DNA of 37,966 bases from Paenibacillus helianthi (GTDB lineage Bacteria > Bacillota > Bacilli > Paenibacillales > Paenibacillaceae), in assembly GCF_001909055.1 (NCBI RefSeq), contig NZ_LVWI01000068.1, positions 1-37,966 on the forward strand, read 5' to 3'. Below the pieces are notes generated by a model. It was not told where the DNA came from, did no database searches, and saw only the letters and a program-made list of their open reading frames with translations. Shown piece by piece: positions 1 to 7,871 of this stretch. How positions within the stretch are numbered: position 1 is the stretch's first letter; each line of letters starts with the position of its first letter. Both the position numbers and the translations under genes were made by a program.

Positions 1-1200
1 ATAGCTCGCTGACGGCGGACGGCACGAGTCAGACGGCAGTGACGGTGAAGCTGAAGGATGCACAGGGTAATGGGCTGACGGCCGGAGGGGCGACGGTGGT
101 AATTACGTCGACCTCGGGTACGGTGAGCAGTGTTACGGACAACCATAACGGGACTTACACGGCGATGCTGACGGCGCCGGTAGTGGTGGGGACCGCAACG
201 GTCAGTGCCACTGTTGGTGGAACTGCGCTGGGCGGAACGGCAACGATACAGTTCGTACCCGGAGCACCGTCCAGTGCGAACAGCACCATAGCCGTGGGCA
301 ATAGCTCGCTGACGGCGGACGGCACGAGTCAGACGGCCGTGACGGTGAAGCTGAAGGATGCACAGGGTAATGCGTTGACGACCGGAGGGGCGACGGTGGT
401 AATTACGTCGACCTCGGGATCGGTGAGCACCGTCGCCGACAACCATAACGGAACTTATACGGCGACGCTTACGGCACCGGTAGCGGTGGGGACTGCAACG
501 GTCAGTGCTACTGTTGGTGGAACTGCGCTGGGCGGAACGGCAACGGTACAGTTCGTACCCGGAGCACCGTCCAGTGCGAACAGCACCATAGCCGTGGGGA
601 ATAGCTCGCTGACGGCGGACGGCACGAGTCAGACGGCAGTAACGGTGAAGCTGAAGGATGCCCAGGGTAATGCGTTGACGACCGGAGGGGCGACGGTGGT
701 AATTAAGTCGACCTCGGGATCGGTGAGCACCGTCGCCGACAACCATAACGGGACTTATACGGCGATGTTGACGGCGCCAGTAACGGTAGGGACCGCGACC
801 GTAAGTGCCAGTGTCGGCGGCAATGCGCTGATTGGAACGGCAACGGTTCATTTTATAGCTGGCGCATTTTCAACAGAGACTGGCATCATCGCGGCGGGTG
901 ATTTTTCGCTAATCGCTGATGGGACGAGTCAGACAGTGATAACGGTGAAGCTCAAGGATGCGCAGGGCAATGCCTTGACCACCGGAGGGGCAGTAGTGTT
1001 GATCACATCAACCTCAGGTACGATGAGTACTGTAACGGACAACCACAATGGTACCTATACGGCGACATTGACGGCGCCGACAGCGGTAGGAACCGCGAAG
1101 ATAAGTGCCTCTGCCGATGGGAGCATGCTGGCCTCAACGGTAACGGTTCAGCTTGTACCAGGTGAAGTAAGTGCATCTCACTCCACAATTACCGCAAGTA
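1..1200 (+). repeat. 300-bp in-frame tandem repeat coding for Ig-like domains
   Basis: The same 36-base opening (GCTCGCTGACGGCGGACGGC at its core) starts at 1, 301 and 601. Copies 1-3 are nearly identical at the DNA level. Copy 4 (901-1200) keeps the 300-bp register but has diverged. The unit is exactly 100 codons, so loss or gain of units keeps the frame. The array continues past the left edge. The copies are coding, not CRISPR: there are no spacers. Confidence 0.95.
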
Positions 1201-3434
1201 GCCTGGTCGTTCGGGCGGACGGACAGAGCCAATCCTTGATCTCTGTGAAGCTTAAAGACGGGTATGACCATCCGCTTGCAGGAAAACTGGTGCGGCTTCA
1301 AGCTCAAGCTGTAAGCTCTGTCATTACAGAAGTTTATGGAAACTCTGTCACCAAAGAAGTGTATGGACTGACCAACGCGGAGGGCCTAGCCACATTTGCG
1401 GTCAACAATGTGGTGGCGGAGAAAGTGACTTATTCTGCAATAGAAGAAGCAAGTGGTACAACGCTGGATCAAACGGTGAATATTACTTTTACGTACGACC
1501 AGCCTCCTGTTATCGAACTGAACATGGATCAGGCCGAACCAACCTTTGGCAGCGTAAATGTTGCGGTAACGGCGTCTGTGTATGGTGAATTCAACCAGGT
1601 CTCCTCTATAAAATGGGCGCCAGGCAGCCGTTCGATCTCCTATTTTGATACACAGGGTACAGAAATTTCAGATCACTTCACCGTACAGGAGAATGGAATT
1701 TATTCAGTCTATGTGGCAGATAAGGCAGGCAATGCGAATGTAAGCTTGATTGAAATCCGGAATATCGTTCCTTTGAGCAGCAATGCGGACTTGAAGGTCT
1801 GGCAGCTGATAGGGCTCGGTGGGACGGTAAAGTTTGATTTTGACCCCGAGAAGTCAAGCAGCAGTCTGGAAGTAAGCCATCCGGTGTATGGGTTGAAAAT
1901 GCTTCTGACTCCTGCTGATGTCTATTCTGCCGTCTATGTGAACGAACTCCAGGTAGACAGTCATTCGCTAACCAGGGAGTATGTTCTTGCAACCGGTCAA
2001 AATAAGTTCGAGGTCCGTGTCAAAGCGCAGGACGATTCAATGAAAACTTACACGCTCAACGTGACACGCTTAGCCGACTCCAAGCCGGATTCAACACCAG
2101 CACCAACATCAACATCAACACCAGTACCAACATCAACACCAGTCCCGATCCCAGTCCCGGCGGCTCCTTCGAATCCCCCAAGCTCTTCGAATCCACCATC
2201 ACCGGACAAAATGCCTGTGGTCCGGGTTAATGATCAGAGAGTAACGGGGATTGTCACCGTTCAAACCGATACGAATGGAGCAAAATCCATCGACGCTCTG
2301 CTGAATTTGGATCACCTGCGACAGGTAATCGATTCGCTGCCTATCGCCGCTGAAGCTAATCTCTCGATTTCAATCGAGGAAGGGGCAGACAATCTCGCAC
2401 TAAGACTTTCCGGGGATACCGTCCCGATTCTGGCCGGGAAAGTAGCCACAATCACGTTCGTAACCCAGTACGGCCGATATCGCCTGCCACTAAATGAAAT
2501 CGTAAATCGGGAATCTGACTGGACGAAGGATATGGAAGTGAGGCTCTTGATGGGGCACGGCCCAGCGGAAGAAGGATTGCAGAAGGCGGCGAATGCCGGT
2601 GGGTATCAACTGGTGACTGATCCGGTCCACTTTACCGTTCAGATCAAGCGTAATGGCGAGACTGAAGAAGTATCCAGCTTCAATCATTATGTAGAAAGAG
2701 TTATGTACCTGCCTTTGGATGCCGGTGCTGCTTCAACGGCTGTGGTATGGGATCAGAATGCGGGTGTGCGTCCGGTGCCGACAACATTCATCACAGTGGA
2801 TGGTCATCGGTCTGCTGTGATTCGAAGCCTTACGAACAGCACTTATGCAGTAATATACAGTACGTCCAAATTCACAGATATTCAGGGACACTGGGCTGAA
2901 AATGAAATTGCCAGTATGAATAGCAGATTGATCGTCCGGGGGACGGCTGGGTCAGAATTTGCACCTGAAGCTATGGTTACCCGGGCTGAACTCGCTGCAA
3001 TGCTGGCAAGGGCACTTGGGCTGCCGGAACGAGGGAATCCAGCGGGTTACCTCGACGTAAGCAGTGACAATTGGTACAGTGGCGCCGTAGCAGCATTACA
3101 AGCATATGGAATGATGGATGGCTTCGGAGATGGTACATTCAGACCGAATCAGGCGGTATCCCGGCAAGAAGCGATTGTAACGATTATTCGGGCATTGCGG
3201 CTGGCGGATGCAGCACTGGAGACAAGGAATAGCGGAGCGCAAGCCGAATTAGATGTCTATACCGACAGTGGCCGAATTGCCGGCTGGGCAAGTGGCGCTG
3301 TACAGTCAGCCATTCAATCCGGCTTGATAAAAGGGTATGGAAATGAATTGCGGCCGCAGCAGTCATTAACCCGTGCTGAGACTACTGTTCTGCTGTACCG
3401 GATGCTGCTCCAAGCAGAACGGATCAATCACTAA
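1..3434 (+). CDS. SLH-domain surface protein with tandem Ig-like repeats (5' end outside window)
   Basis: The reading frame is open from base 3 and shows no start, so the gene begins upstream; about 1140 residues are visible. In order: four ~100-residue Ig-like (invasin/Big-type) repeats with the recurring motif ADGTSQTAVTVKLKDAQGN, then a divergent fifth Ig-like unit (about 1170-1490), a cadherin-like beta-sandwich domain (about 1770-2075), a Pro/Ser/Thr linker with TSTPVPTSTPVP (about 2090-2210), a ~220-residue module, and three SLH domains (about 2870-3430; FTDIQGHWAENEI, YLDVSSDNWYSGAV, then a weaker third). SLH triplets bind pyruvylated secondary cell-wall polymer, so this is a non-covalently wall-anchored extracellular protein, probably an adhesin or stalk. 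The substrate or partner is unknown. A palindromic terminator follows. The SLH-proximal part resembles that of the second SLH protein near 35 kb. Confidence 0.93.
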   Translation, partial: SSLTADGTSQTAVTVKLKDAQGNGLTAGGATVVITSTSGTVSSVTDNHNGTYTAMLTAPVVVGTATVSATVGGTALGGTATIQFVPGAPSSANSTIAVGNSSLTADGTSQTAVTVKLKDAQGNALTTGGATVVITSTSGSVSTVADNHNGTYTATLTAPVAVGTATVSATVGGTALGGTATVQFVPGAPSSANSTIAVGNSSLTADGTSQTAVTVKLKDAQGNALTTGGATVVIKSTSGSVSTVADNHNGTYTAMLTAPVTVGTATVSASVGGNALIGTATVHFIAGAFSTETGIIAAGDFSLIADGTSQTVITVKLKDAQGNALTTGGAVVLITSTSGTMSTVTDNHNGTYTATLTAPTAVGTAKISASADGSMLASTVTVQLVPGEVSASHSTITASSLVVRADGQSQSLISVKLKDGYDHPLAGKLVRLQAQAVSSVITEVYGNSVTKEVYGLTNAEGLATFAVNNVVAEKVTYSAIEEASGTTLDQTVNITFTYDQPPVIELNMDQAEPTFGSVNVAVTASVYGEFNQVSSIKWAPGSRSISYFDTQGTEISDHFTVQENGIYSVYVADKAGNANVSLIEIRNIVPLSSNADLKVWQLIGLGGTVKFDFDPEKSSSSLEVSHPVYGLKMLLTPADVYSAVYVNELQVDSHSLTREYVLATGQNKFEVRVKAQDDSMKTYTLNVTRLADSKPDSTPAPTSTSTPVPTSTPVPIPVPAAPSNPPSSSNPPSPDKMPVVRVNDQRVTGIVTVQTDTNGAKSIDALLNLDHLRQVIDSLPIAAEANLSISIEEGADNLALRLSGDTVPILAGKVATITFVTQYGRYRLPLNEIVNRESDWTKDMEVRLLMGHGPAEEGLQKAANAGGYQLVTDPVHFTVQIKRNGETEEVSSFNHYVERVMYLPLDAGAASTAVVWDQNAGVRPVPTTFITVDGHRSAVIRSLTNSTYAVIYSTSKFTDIQGHWAENEIASMNSRLIVRGTAGSEFAPEAMVTRAELAAMLARALGLPERGNPAGYLDVSSDNWYSGAVAALQAYGMMDGFGDGTFRPNQAVSRQEAIVTIIRALRLADAALETRNSGAQAELDVYTDSGRIAGWASGAVQSAIQSGLIKGYGNELRPQQSLTRAETTVLLYRMLLQAERINH

Positions 3435-3453
3435 AGAGTATTTTTATAGATTG

Positions 3454-3521
3454 AAAACACCCCTTCGCACAGCCTTTGGAATAAACTTCAGGTTTATCCG
3501 ATGGAAGTCAAGGGGTGTTTT
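3454..3521. terminator. Long palindrome, probable bidirectional terminator
   Basis: The 12-base arm AAAACACCCCTT (3454-3465) is exactly complementary to AAGGGGTGTTTT (3510-3521). An inner hairpin ATAAAC/GTTTAT sits at 3481-3497. It lies between the rightward SLH gene and the leftward arsM/arsN1 remnant, where a bidirectional terminator fits. The 68-bp size, the nested hairpin, and its replacement of the end of the acetyltransferase remnant also fit a small palindromic mobile repeat. Confidence 0.6.
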
Positions 3522-3824
3522 AACATCGATAAATGCTCCATCCCTAACACCCTGCTTCTCAAACACCCCAACCTAGCGGTAGCCCATTTTCCGGTACAGG
3601 CCTTGGCCTGCATCATTGAAGGGAAAGGTGAACAATACAATTTTATGAAAAGCGTTGTCTTGCGCGGCGGCTTCCAGCTTCTCAAGCAAGGCGCTGCCAA
3701 TGCCTTGCCCGCGAATGCTTCGCTCAATGTACACGGACAGGTCGGCTACTCCGCTATAGGCGCAGCGGTGAGAGTACGGATTGAGGGAGGCCCAGCCGAT
3801 GACTGAATCTTCCGCCTTGTCTCC
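3520..3824 (-). pseudogene. arsN1-like GNAT acetyltransferase remnant, N-terminus missing and amber stop
   Basis: Read leftward directly after the arsM stop and in the same frame, the sequence encodes the C-terminal two thirds of a GNAT acetyltransferase: VIGWASLNPYSHRCAYSGV, then the acetyl-CoA loop RSIRGQGIGSALLEKLEAA, then LYRKMGYR, a TAG stop (3573-3575), and then VGVFEKQGVRDGAFIDV. The pattern matches the ArsN1/phosphinothricin-acetyltransferase type, whose ArsN1 members are known to acetylate arsinothricin. TAG stands where family members usually have GAG (Glu), a one-base change. The first ~60 residues and a start codon are absent, and the normal C-terminus is replaced by the palindrome at 3454-3521. 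I read it as a decayed member of the ars island. A translated C-terminal fragment or readthrough product is unlikely but not excluded. Confidence 0.72.
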
Positions 3825-4607
3825 TTATTTCTTCGCTTGGATTACTGCTGAAACGATATACTGATCAATACTTTCGCCCGGAATCCAGTCCTTGATAAAA
3901 GCTTTGGATTCATCCTTGGGCTCAATGCTAATCTCCGTAAAGCCACTTTCCTTAAGAATAGTCTCCAACTCCGATATGGAAGAAGCGCCGGAGATACAAC
4001 CCGAATAAAGCTCGCCTAGGTCGTTCCTGATCTCGGGCGGAAGCTCTGCTGTGGTTACAATATCCGAAATAGCGAGGCGGCCGCCCGGCTCAAGGACCCG
4101 GAAGGCTTCACGGAATACCTGCGGTTTGTCCGGGGAGAGATTGATGACGCAGTTGGACATGATGACATTCACGGAATGGTCGGCGAGCGGAAGATGCTCA
4201 ATTTCACCCAGGCGGAACTCGGTATTTCCGAAGTTCCCTTTCACCGCATTATTCCGGGCGCGGCTGATCATTTCGGGCGTCATATCGACACCAATGACAT
4301 GCCCCTGATCGCCTACCTGACGCGAGGCTAGAAAGCAGTCGAAGCCTCCGCCGCTCCCGAGATCAAGCACACGCTCTCCCGGTTTAAGCTCAGCAATAGC
4401 CTGGGGGTTGCCGCAGCCAAGGCCCAGATTGGCACCTTCGGGAGCTGCTTCGAGCTCACTGCCGGAATATCCAAGCTTTGCAGATATGGAATCGAAGTCT
4501 GACGGCGAACCACAGCAGGAGGAGGCAGGCGTCACGATTTTGACGGCAATTTGCGAATAGCGGCCCCGTACATTTTGGCGGATTTGGTCATTGGAAAGCT
4601 GGTTCAT
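3825..4607 (-). CDS. arsM: Arsenite S-adenosylmethionine methyltransferase ArsM
   Basis: A 260-residue class I SAM methyltransferase of ArsM type, which converts As(III) to methylated arsenicals in the cytoplasm using SAM and thiols. SAM motif I is VLDLGSGGGFD (80-90), followed by DMTPEMI (108-114). The three Cys that bind As(III) in the family are present: Cys65 in GLGCGNP, Cys153 in SNCVINLSPDK and Cys204 in YSGCISGA. An extra N-terminal Cys pair (31-32, SSCCGSP) is also typical of bacterial ArsM. The start has an AAGGAG site about 10 bases upstream. It is the second gene of a leftward unit with the MarR gene (58-bp gap) but also has its own candidate promoter with an operator-like repeat. 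An arsN1-like remnant follows immediately in frame. Confidence 0.95.
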   Translation of the reverse strand: MNQLSNDQIRQNVRGRYSQIAVKIVTPASSCCGSPSDFDSISAKLGYSGSELEAAPEGANLGLGCGNPQAIAELKPGERVLDLGSGGGFDCFLASRQVGDQGHVIGVDMTPEMISRARNNAVKGNFGNTEFRLGEIEHLPLADHSVNVIMSNCVINLSPDKPQVFREAFRVLEPGGRLAISDIVTTAELPPEIRNDLGELYSGCISGASSISELETILKESGFTEISIEPKDESKAFIKDWIPGESIDQYIVSAVIQAKK

Positions 4608-4630
4608 TCTTCAACACTCCTTTTGATGAT

Positions 4631-4659
4631 AATATTTGCATAATGCAAGTATGAGCCAA
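4631..4659 (-). promoter_or_regulatory. arsM promoter with TTGCA-N3-TGCAA operator
   Basis: On the minus strand there is a -35-like TTGGCT (4659-4654), a 17-bp spacer and a -10-like AATATT (4636-4631). The perfect inverted repeat TTGCA-TAA-TGCAA (4636-4648) lies inside the spacer and touches the -10. The same repeat occurs in front of the MarR gene at 5153-5165, which makes it a good MarR operator candidate. Both hexamers are weak matches. Confidence 0.55.
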
Positions 4660-4665
4660 GAGAAA

Positions 4666-5115
4666 TCACCCGGTAACGGGCGCACAGCATTTGCTGGATT
4701 TCCCCATAGCTTCATTAAAAAGCTTCACAGAGCGCAGCAGAGTCTCTTGCTCAAATTCACTCATATACGAAAAGACCTCATCCAGATACGCATTCATTTG
4801 GGTATCGATGGTTGTAGCGGCCATCTTGCCGGACACCGTAAGCGACAGTGTGTAGACTCGCCGGTCGCTGGGATCCGGTGTTTTTTGGAGCAGATTCATT
4901 TTGATTAACGCTTGAACCTGCCGGCTGAACGTTGTGACATCCGTGCCCAGCGTTTCCGCGATCTGCTGCATGGAGGGGTTATGTCTGCGGTCCACCTCAT
5001 ACAGAATATGGCTGTGGGCAGGGGAGAGATCGCAGCCGCCAACGGTACAGCAGTTCTTGTTCAGCAGTCCCAGGCGCCGGGTCATGATCTGAAATAACTC
5101 ACGTGCATTTTCCAA
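4666..5115 (-). CDS. Cys-rich MarR-family regulator, probable arsenic sensor
   Basis: A 149-residue MarR-type winged-helix protein. The HTH region is SMQQIAETLGTDVTTFSRQV (about 48-67), followed by the wing motif DPSDRRVYTL (81-90), where the DxRR signature is clear. Unusually it carries five Cys in two groups: C22, C23 and C28 (NCCTVGGC) and a C-terminal pair C143-C144 (KCCAP). Such thiol clusters would suit As(III) or another soft metal ligand and are absent from classical phenolic-sensing MarR proteins. It is divergent from arsR and upstream of arsM, and matching inverted repeats lie at both promoters. The inferred role is an autoregulated repressor of arsM, derepressed by arsenicals. No direct experimental equivalent is known to me. 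Confidence 0.85.
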   Translation of the reverse strand: MENARELFQIMTRRLGLLNKNCCTVGGCDLSPAHSHILYEVDRRHNPSMQQIAETLGTDVTTFSRQVQALIKMNLLQKTPDPSDRRVYTLSLTVSGKMAATTIDTQMNAYLDEVFSYMSEFEQETLLRSVKLFNEAMGKSSKCCAPVTG

Positions 5116-5136
5116 GTAAGCTCACCTCGTAAATCA

Positions 5137-5166
5137 GTTATATAATATTTAATTGCACATTGCAAT
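5137..5166 (-). promoter_or_regulatory. marR promoter with ATTGCA-N3-TGCAAT operator
   Basis: The perfect inverted repeat ATTGCA-CAT-TGCAAT occupies 5152-5166. On the minus strand its TTGCAA (5165-5160) can serve as -35, with a 17-bp spacer to TATAAC (5142-5137). A repressor bound here would block this promoter. The core equals the site in front of arsM. Confidence 0.6.
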
Positions 5167-5179
5167 GTTTATTTGAGGA

Positions 5180-5226
5180 TTGTCAATGTTGCGATCCTGG
5201 TTTAGTATATAAGCACGGGCTTATAT
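5180..5226 (+). promoter_or_regulatory. arsR promoter and ArsR-type operator
   Basis: Candidate -35 TTGTCA (5180-5185), 17-bp spacer and -10 TAGTAT (5203-5208). The perfect inverted repeat ATATAAGC-ACGG-GCTTATAT (5207-5226) overlaps the -10 and start region. It has the size and placement of ArsR/SmtB operators. It differs from the MarR-type repeat, so the two halves of the island appear to have separate repressors. Confidence 0.65.
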
Positions 5227-5247
5227 GTCTAGGATGGAGGGATTATC

Positions 5248-5601
5248 ATGGAGGAAGCTTTCGATATTGCGGATGTGACTGAGCTGGCTGATGACCTGAA
5301 GCTTTTGGGTGATCGGACGCGTCTCTTGATGCTGGCTTTGTTAAAAGAGCGCGAGTGGTGCGTATGCGAATTTGTTGAGATTTTTGACATCTCACAGCCT
5401 GCCATCAGTCAGCATCTGCGGAGATTGAGAAGCAAGGGCATCGTCAAGGAACAAAAAAAGGGCCAATGGGTACACTATTCGCTTAACATAGAAGATAAAC
5501 CCCACATCCAGGCCGTGCTTCAGCTTACGCCGGATACTCCTGCGATTCTGGCCATGCTGAATAGAACGCCGGTAACGGTTTGCTGCGAAATATTGCATTA
5601 A
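5248..5601 (+). CDS. arsR: ArsR-family arsenic-responsive repressor
   Basis: A 117-residue ArsR/SmtB winged-helix repressor. The conserved core LADDLKLLGDRTRLLMLALL is followed by EWCVCEF, the Cys-x-Cys metal-binding box (C38, C40) at the start of the recognition region, then the HTH ISQPAISQHLRRLRSKGIV. A C-terminal Cys pair (C112-C113, VCCEILH) may add a third ligand. As(III) binding is known to release this family from DNA. It is first in the rightward operon arsR-arsB-arsC-phosphatase, with a perfect palindrome over its promoter. The ATG follows a GGAGG site at about 8 bases. Confidence 0.93.
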   Translation: MEEAFDIADVTELADDLKLLGDRTRLLMLALLKEREWCVCEFVEIFDISQPAISQHLRRLRSKGIVKEQKKGQWVHYSLNIEDKPHIQAVLQLTPDTPAILAMLNRTPVTVCCEILH

Positions 5602-5631
5602 TTCAAGTGGATGTACACAGGAGGATGAATT

Positions 5632-6921
5632 TTGGGAATCTTAGCAGGTCTTATCTTTGTAGTAACGTTAATATTTGTGATTTGGCAGCCCAGGAATCTG
5701 TCCATTGGATGGTCGGCCTGCGGCGGGGCGATCATTGCTTTGCTTGTGGGTGTAGTCAGCTTTCACGATGTATATGATGTCACCCTGATCGTATGGAACG
5801 CCACACTTGCCTTTATTGCGATCATTCTAAATTCCTTAATCCTCGACAGAATTGGTTTCTTCGAATGGGCCGCCTTACATATGGCGAGAGCGGCACGCGG
5901 CAATGGCACCCGGATGTTCATCTATGTCACCATTCTTGGTGCGGTGGTGTCTGCATTTTTTGCCAACGACGGTGCGGCGCTTATTCTGACTCCAATCGTA
6001 TTGGCAATGGTCCGTGCGCTGAATTTTGATGAGAAGAAGGTATTTCCGTTTATTATGGCCAGCGGGTTCATTGCGGATACCACTTCATTGCCGCTTGTTG
6101 TCAGTAATCTGGTTAATATTGTATCGGCGGATTTTTTCGGGGTAACCTTTATGGAATATGCCGGCCGGATGTTAATGCCTACTTTGTTTTCTTTGGGGGC
6201 AAGTATTCTGGTGCTATACCTCTTTTTTCGTAAAAGCATTCCGCGGTCCTTTGAAAGCTTACAGCTGAAACGTCCGGCAGATGCGATTAAAGACAAGAAG
6301 ATGTTCAAGCTATCCTGGGTTATGCTTGCGGTCCTGCTGGTAGGATTTTTCGTAAGTGAGTTCCTGAACATTCCGGTATCTGCCGTGGTGGGAGTGGTCG
6401 CAATCTTTTTCCTGCTGATGGCAAGAAGAAGTCCCGTAGTACCTACCATGGAAGTGGTGAAAGGTGCGCCATGGGCGATCGTATTCTTTTCGATTGGGAT
6501 GTATGTAGTCGTGTATGGTCTGCGCAACGCCGGTCTGACAGACGTTCTTGCCGATGTGATTCAGGCTGTGGCTGATCAAGGGCTGTTCGCTGCAACGATG
6601 GGGATGGGCTTTATTGCTGCCGTCATCTCTTCGATCATGAACAACATGCCTACCGTGATGATTGATGCTCTGGCCATTGATGCTACGCATACCTCGGGAC
6701 TGATCAAGGAAGCCTTAGTCTATGCGAATGTGATCGGCTCAGATCTGGGGCCGAAGATTACACCGATCGGCTCTCTGGCAACCCTGCTGTGGCTGCATGT
6801 GCTTTCGAGCAAAGGGGTCAAAATATCCTGGGGAGCGTATTTCAAAACAGGCATTATTTTGACTATCCCCACGCTGTTCATCACGCTGCTTGGCCTCTAT
6901 ATAACGTTGACCCTATTTTAA
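5632..6921 (+). CDS. arsB: ArsB-type arsenite efflux permease
   Basis: A 429-residue polytopic membrane protein of the ArsB/NhaD-like ion transporter superfamily, which exports arsenite from the cytoplasm. About 11-12 hydrophobic segments are evident. The ArsB-type re-entrant signature FFANDGAALILTPIV (about residues 109-123) and its second-half counterpart ISSIMNNMPTVMI are present. It is not the ACR3 family that B. subtilis uses. Translation starts at TTG (5632) behind AGGAGG at 5620-5625; no ATG fits better. It is 30 bp after arsR and 21 bp before arsC. No arsA ATPase is nearby, so it probably works as a secondary transporter. Confidence 0.93.
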   Translation: MGILAGLIFVVTLIFVIWQPRNLSIGWSACGGAIIALLVGVVSFHDVYDVTLIVWNATLAFIAIILNSLILDRIGFFEWAALHMARAARGNGTRMFIYVTILGAVVSAFFANDGAALILTPIVLAMVRALNFDEKKVFPFIMASGFIADTTSLPLVVSNLVNIVSADFFGVTFMEYAGRMLMPTLFSLGASILVLYLFFRKSIPRSFESLQLKRPADAIKDKKMFKLSWVMLAVLLVGFFVSEFLNIPVSAVVGVVAIFFLLMARRSPVVPTMEVVKGAPWAIVFFSIGMYVVVYGLRNAGLTDVLADVIQAVADQGLFAATMGMGFIAAVISSIMNNMPTVMIDALAIDATHTSGLIKEALVYANVIGSDLGPKITPIGSLATLLWLHVLSSKGVKISWGAYFKTGIILTIPTLFITLLGLYITLTLF

Positions 6922-6942
6922 ACTCAAAGGAGACTGAAACGC

Positions 6943-7362
6943 ATGGATAAGAAAACCATTTACTTTTTGTGTACAGGGAACTCATGCCGGAGCCAGATGG
7001 CTGAAGGCTGGGCCAAGAAATACCTGGGCGATGAATGGAAAGTGTACAGTGCCGGTATTGAGGCTCACGGTCTGAATCCGAAAGCCGTTCAGGCGATGAA
7101 CGAAGTGGGTATTGATATATCGGGACAGACGTCTGATATTATTGATCCGCAGCTGCTTAATAACGCTGACCTCGTGATCACATTATGCGGGGATGCCGCT
7201 GATAAGTGTCCGGTTACCCCGCCACAGGTAAAACGTGAGCATTGGGGATTCGATGACCCGGCGAAAGCGCAGGGTACGGATGAAGAGAAGTGGGCTGTCT
7301 TTCAGCGGGTACGTAATCAAGTGGGCGCTCGCATTAAGCAGTTTGCGGAAACCGGCGAATAA
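6943..7362 (+). CDS. arsC: Thioredoxin-coupled arsenate reductase ArsC
   Basis: A 139-residue low-molecular-weight phosphatase-fold arsenate reductase, which reduces As(V) to As(III) for export by ArsB. The P-loop CTGNSCRS gives Cys10, Cys15 and Arg16. The redox pair Cys82 and Cys89 lies in LCGDAADKCP. This spacing is the same as in the thioredoxin-recycled Bacillota enzyme. Length is standard. An AAGGAG site precedes the ATG by about 10 bases. It sits between arsB and the phosphatase gene in a tight operon. Confidence 0.96.
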   Translation: MDKKTIYFLCTGNSCRSQMAEGWAKKYLGDEWKVYSAGIEAHGLNPKAVQAMNEVGIDISGQTSDIIDPQLLNNADLVITLCGDAADKCPVTPPQVKREHWGFDDPAKAQGTDEEKWAVFQRVRNQVGARIKQFAETGE

Positions 7363-7374
7363 GGGAGAACGATT

Positions 7375-7806
7375 ATGGCGAATTATCACGAGCTCATTCC
7401 GGGCAAAGTCTATATTGGCGGAGAGAATGCACTGTTCGAGGCTCTGCAGGAGCAGGAGATTAGCGATGTATTCGATTTGAGGGATACCGGAACGGAAGCG
7501 GAAGGATTTCCTGCAAAGGTAACCCGTCATCATTATCCGATTGTGGAGCATGAGAGCGGCCAGGAGGCTTCGGTGCAGGCGGCTATCCATGCGGTTACAG
7601 CGGCTGTAAATAGCGGCAAAACGGTATATTTTCACTGCGCTGGAGGCCGTAACCGTACAGGAACTGTAGCAACGGGAGTCCTGCTGGAGCTGGGGCTGGC
7701 ATCCACGGTACAAGAGGCGGAAACACTCGCCACATCCAAACGTCCGGATATCCATATCAAGCAGGAAATGCGCGATGTGCTCCATGGCTTTTATCCGCCC
7801 CAATAA
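7375..7806 (+). CDS. Dual-specificity-type protein phosphatase in ars operon
   Basis: A 143-residue cysteine phosphatase. The signature HCAGGRNRTG contains the Cys-x5-Arg loop (Cys88, Arg94), and a likely general-acid region is near DLRDTGTEAEG (34-44). The size and fold are like small bacterial dual-specificity/tyrosine phosphatases. Its start lies 12 bp after the arsC stop with a GGAG site, and a terminator follows, so it is the last gene of the ars operon. The substrate is not predictable from sequence. Possibilities are a phosphoprotein linked to arsenic stress, a phosphorylated metabolite, or relief of arsenate-related phosphorylation errors. Confidence 0.85.
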   Translation: MANYHELIPGKVYIGGENALFEALQEQEISDVFDLRDTGTEAEGFPAKVTRHHYPIVEHESGQEASVQAAIHAVTAAVNSGKTVYFHCAGGRNRTGTVATGVLLELGLASTVQEAETLATSKRPDIHIKQEMRDVLHGFYPPQ

Positions 7807-7823
7807 GCTGTATTGAAATATAG

Positions 7824-7852
7824 AGACCGTCTCCCTGGGAGATGGTCTTTTT
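7824..7852 (+). terminator. Terminator of the ars operon
   Basis: AGACCGTCTC (7824-7833) pairs with GAGATGGTCT (7839-7848), with one G-U pair, a short loop and a following T run. It lies 17 bp after the phosphatase stop. Confidence 0.85.
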
Positions 7853-7871
7853 GCAGAAGGAGATGAAGGGA

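Noticed and set aside
1..1200. Regular 300-bp repeats considered as CRISPR or other array
   Set aside because: The repeats are contiguous, coding, in one frame and lack spacers; they encode Ig-like domains.
3454..3521. Palindrome as a proven MITE
   Set aside because: Only one copy is in the window and no target duplication is visible, so terminator is the safer call.
3501..3806. Rightward 101-codon frame over the arsN1 remnant
   Set aside because: No family features, whereas the opposite strand gives a clear GNAT sequence; it is a shadow.
5922..6690. Two long leftward frames under arsB
   Set aside because: They are antisense to a clear membrane transporter and have low-complexity composition typical of shadow frames.
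7183..7803. Leftward 206-codon frame under arsC and the phosphatase
   Set aside because: Both rightward genes have intact catalytic motifs, ribosome binding sites and tight spacing; the leftward frame has none.
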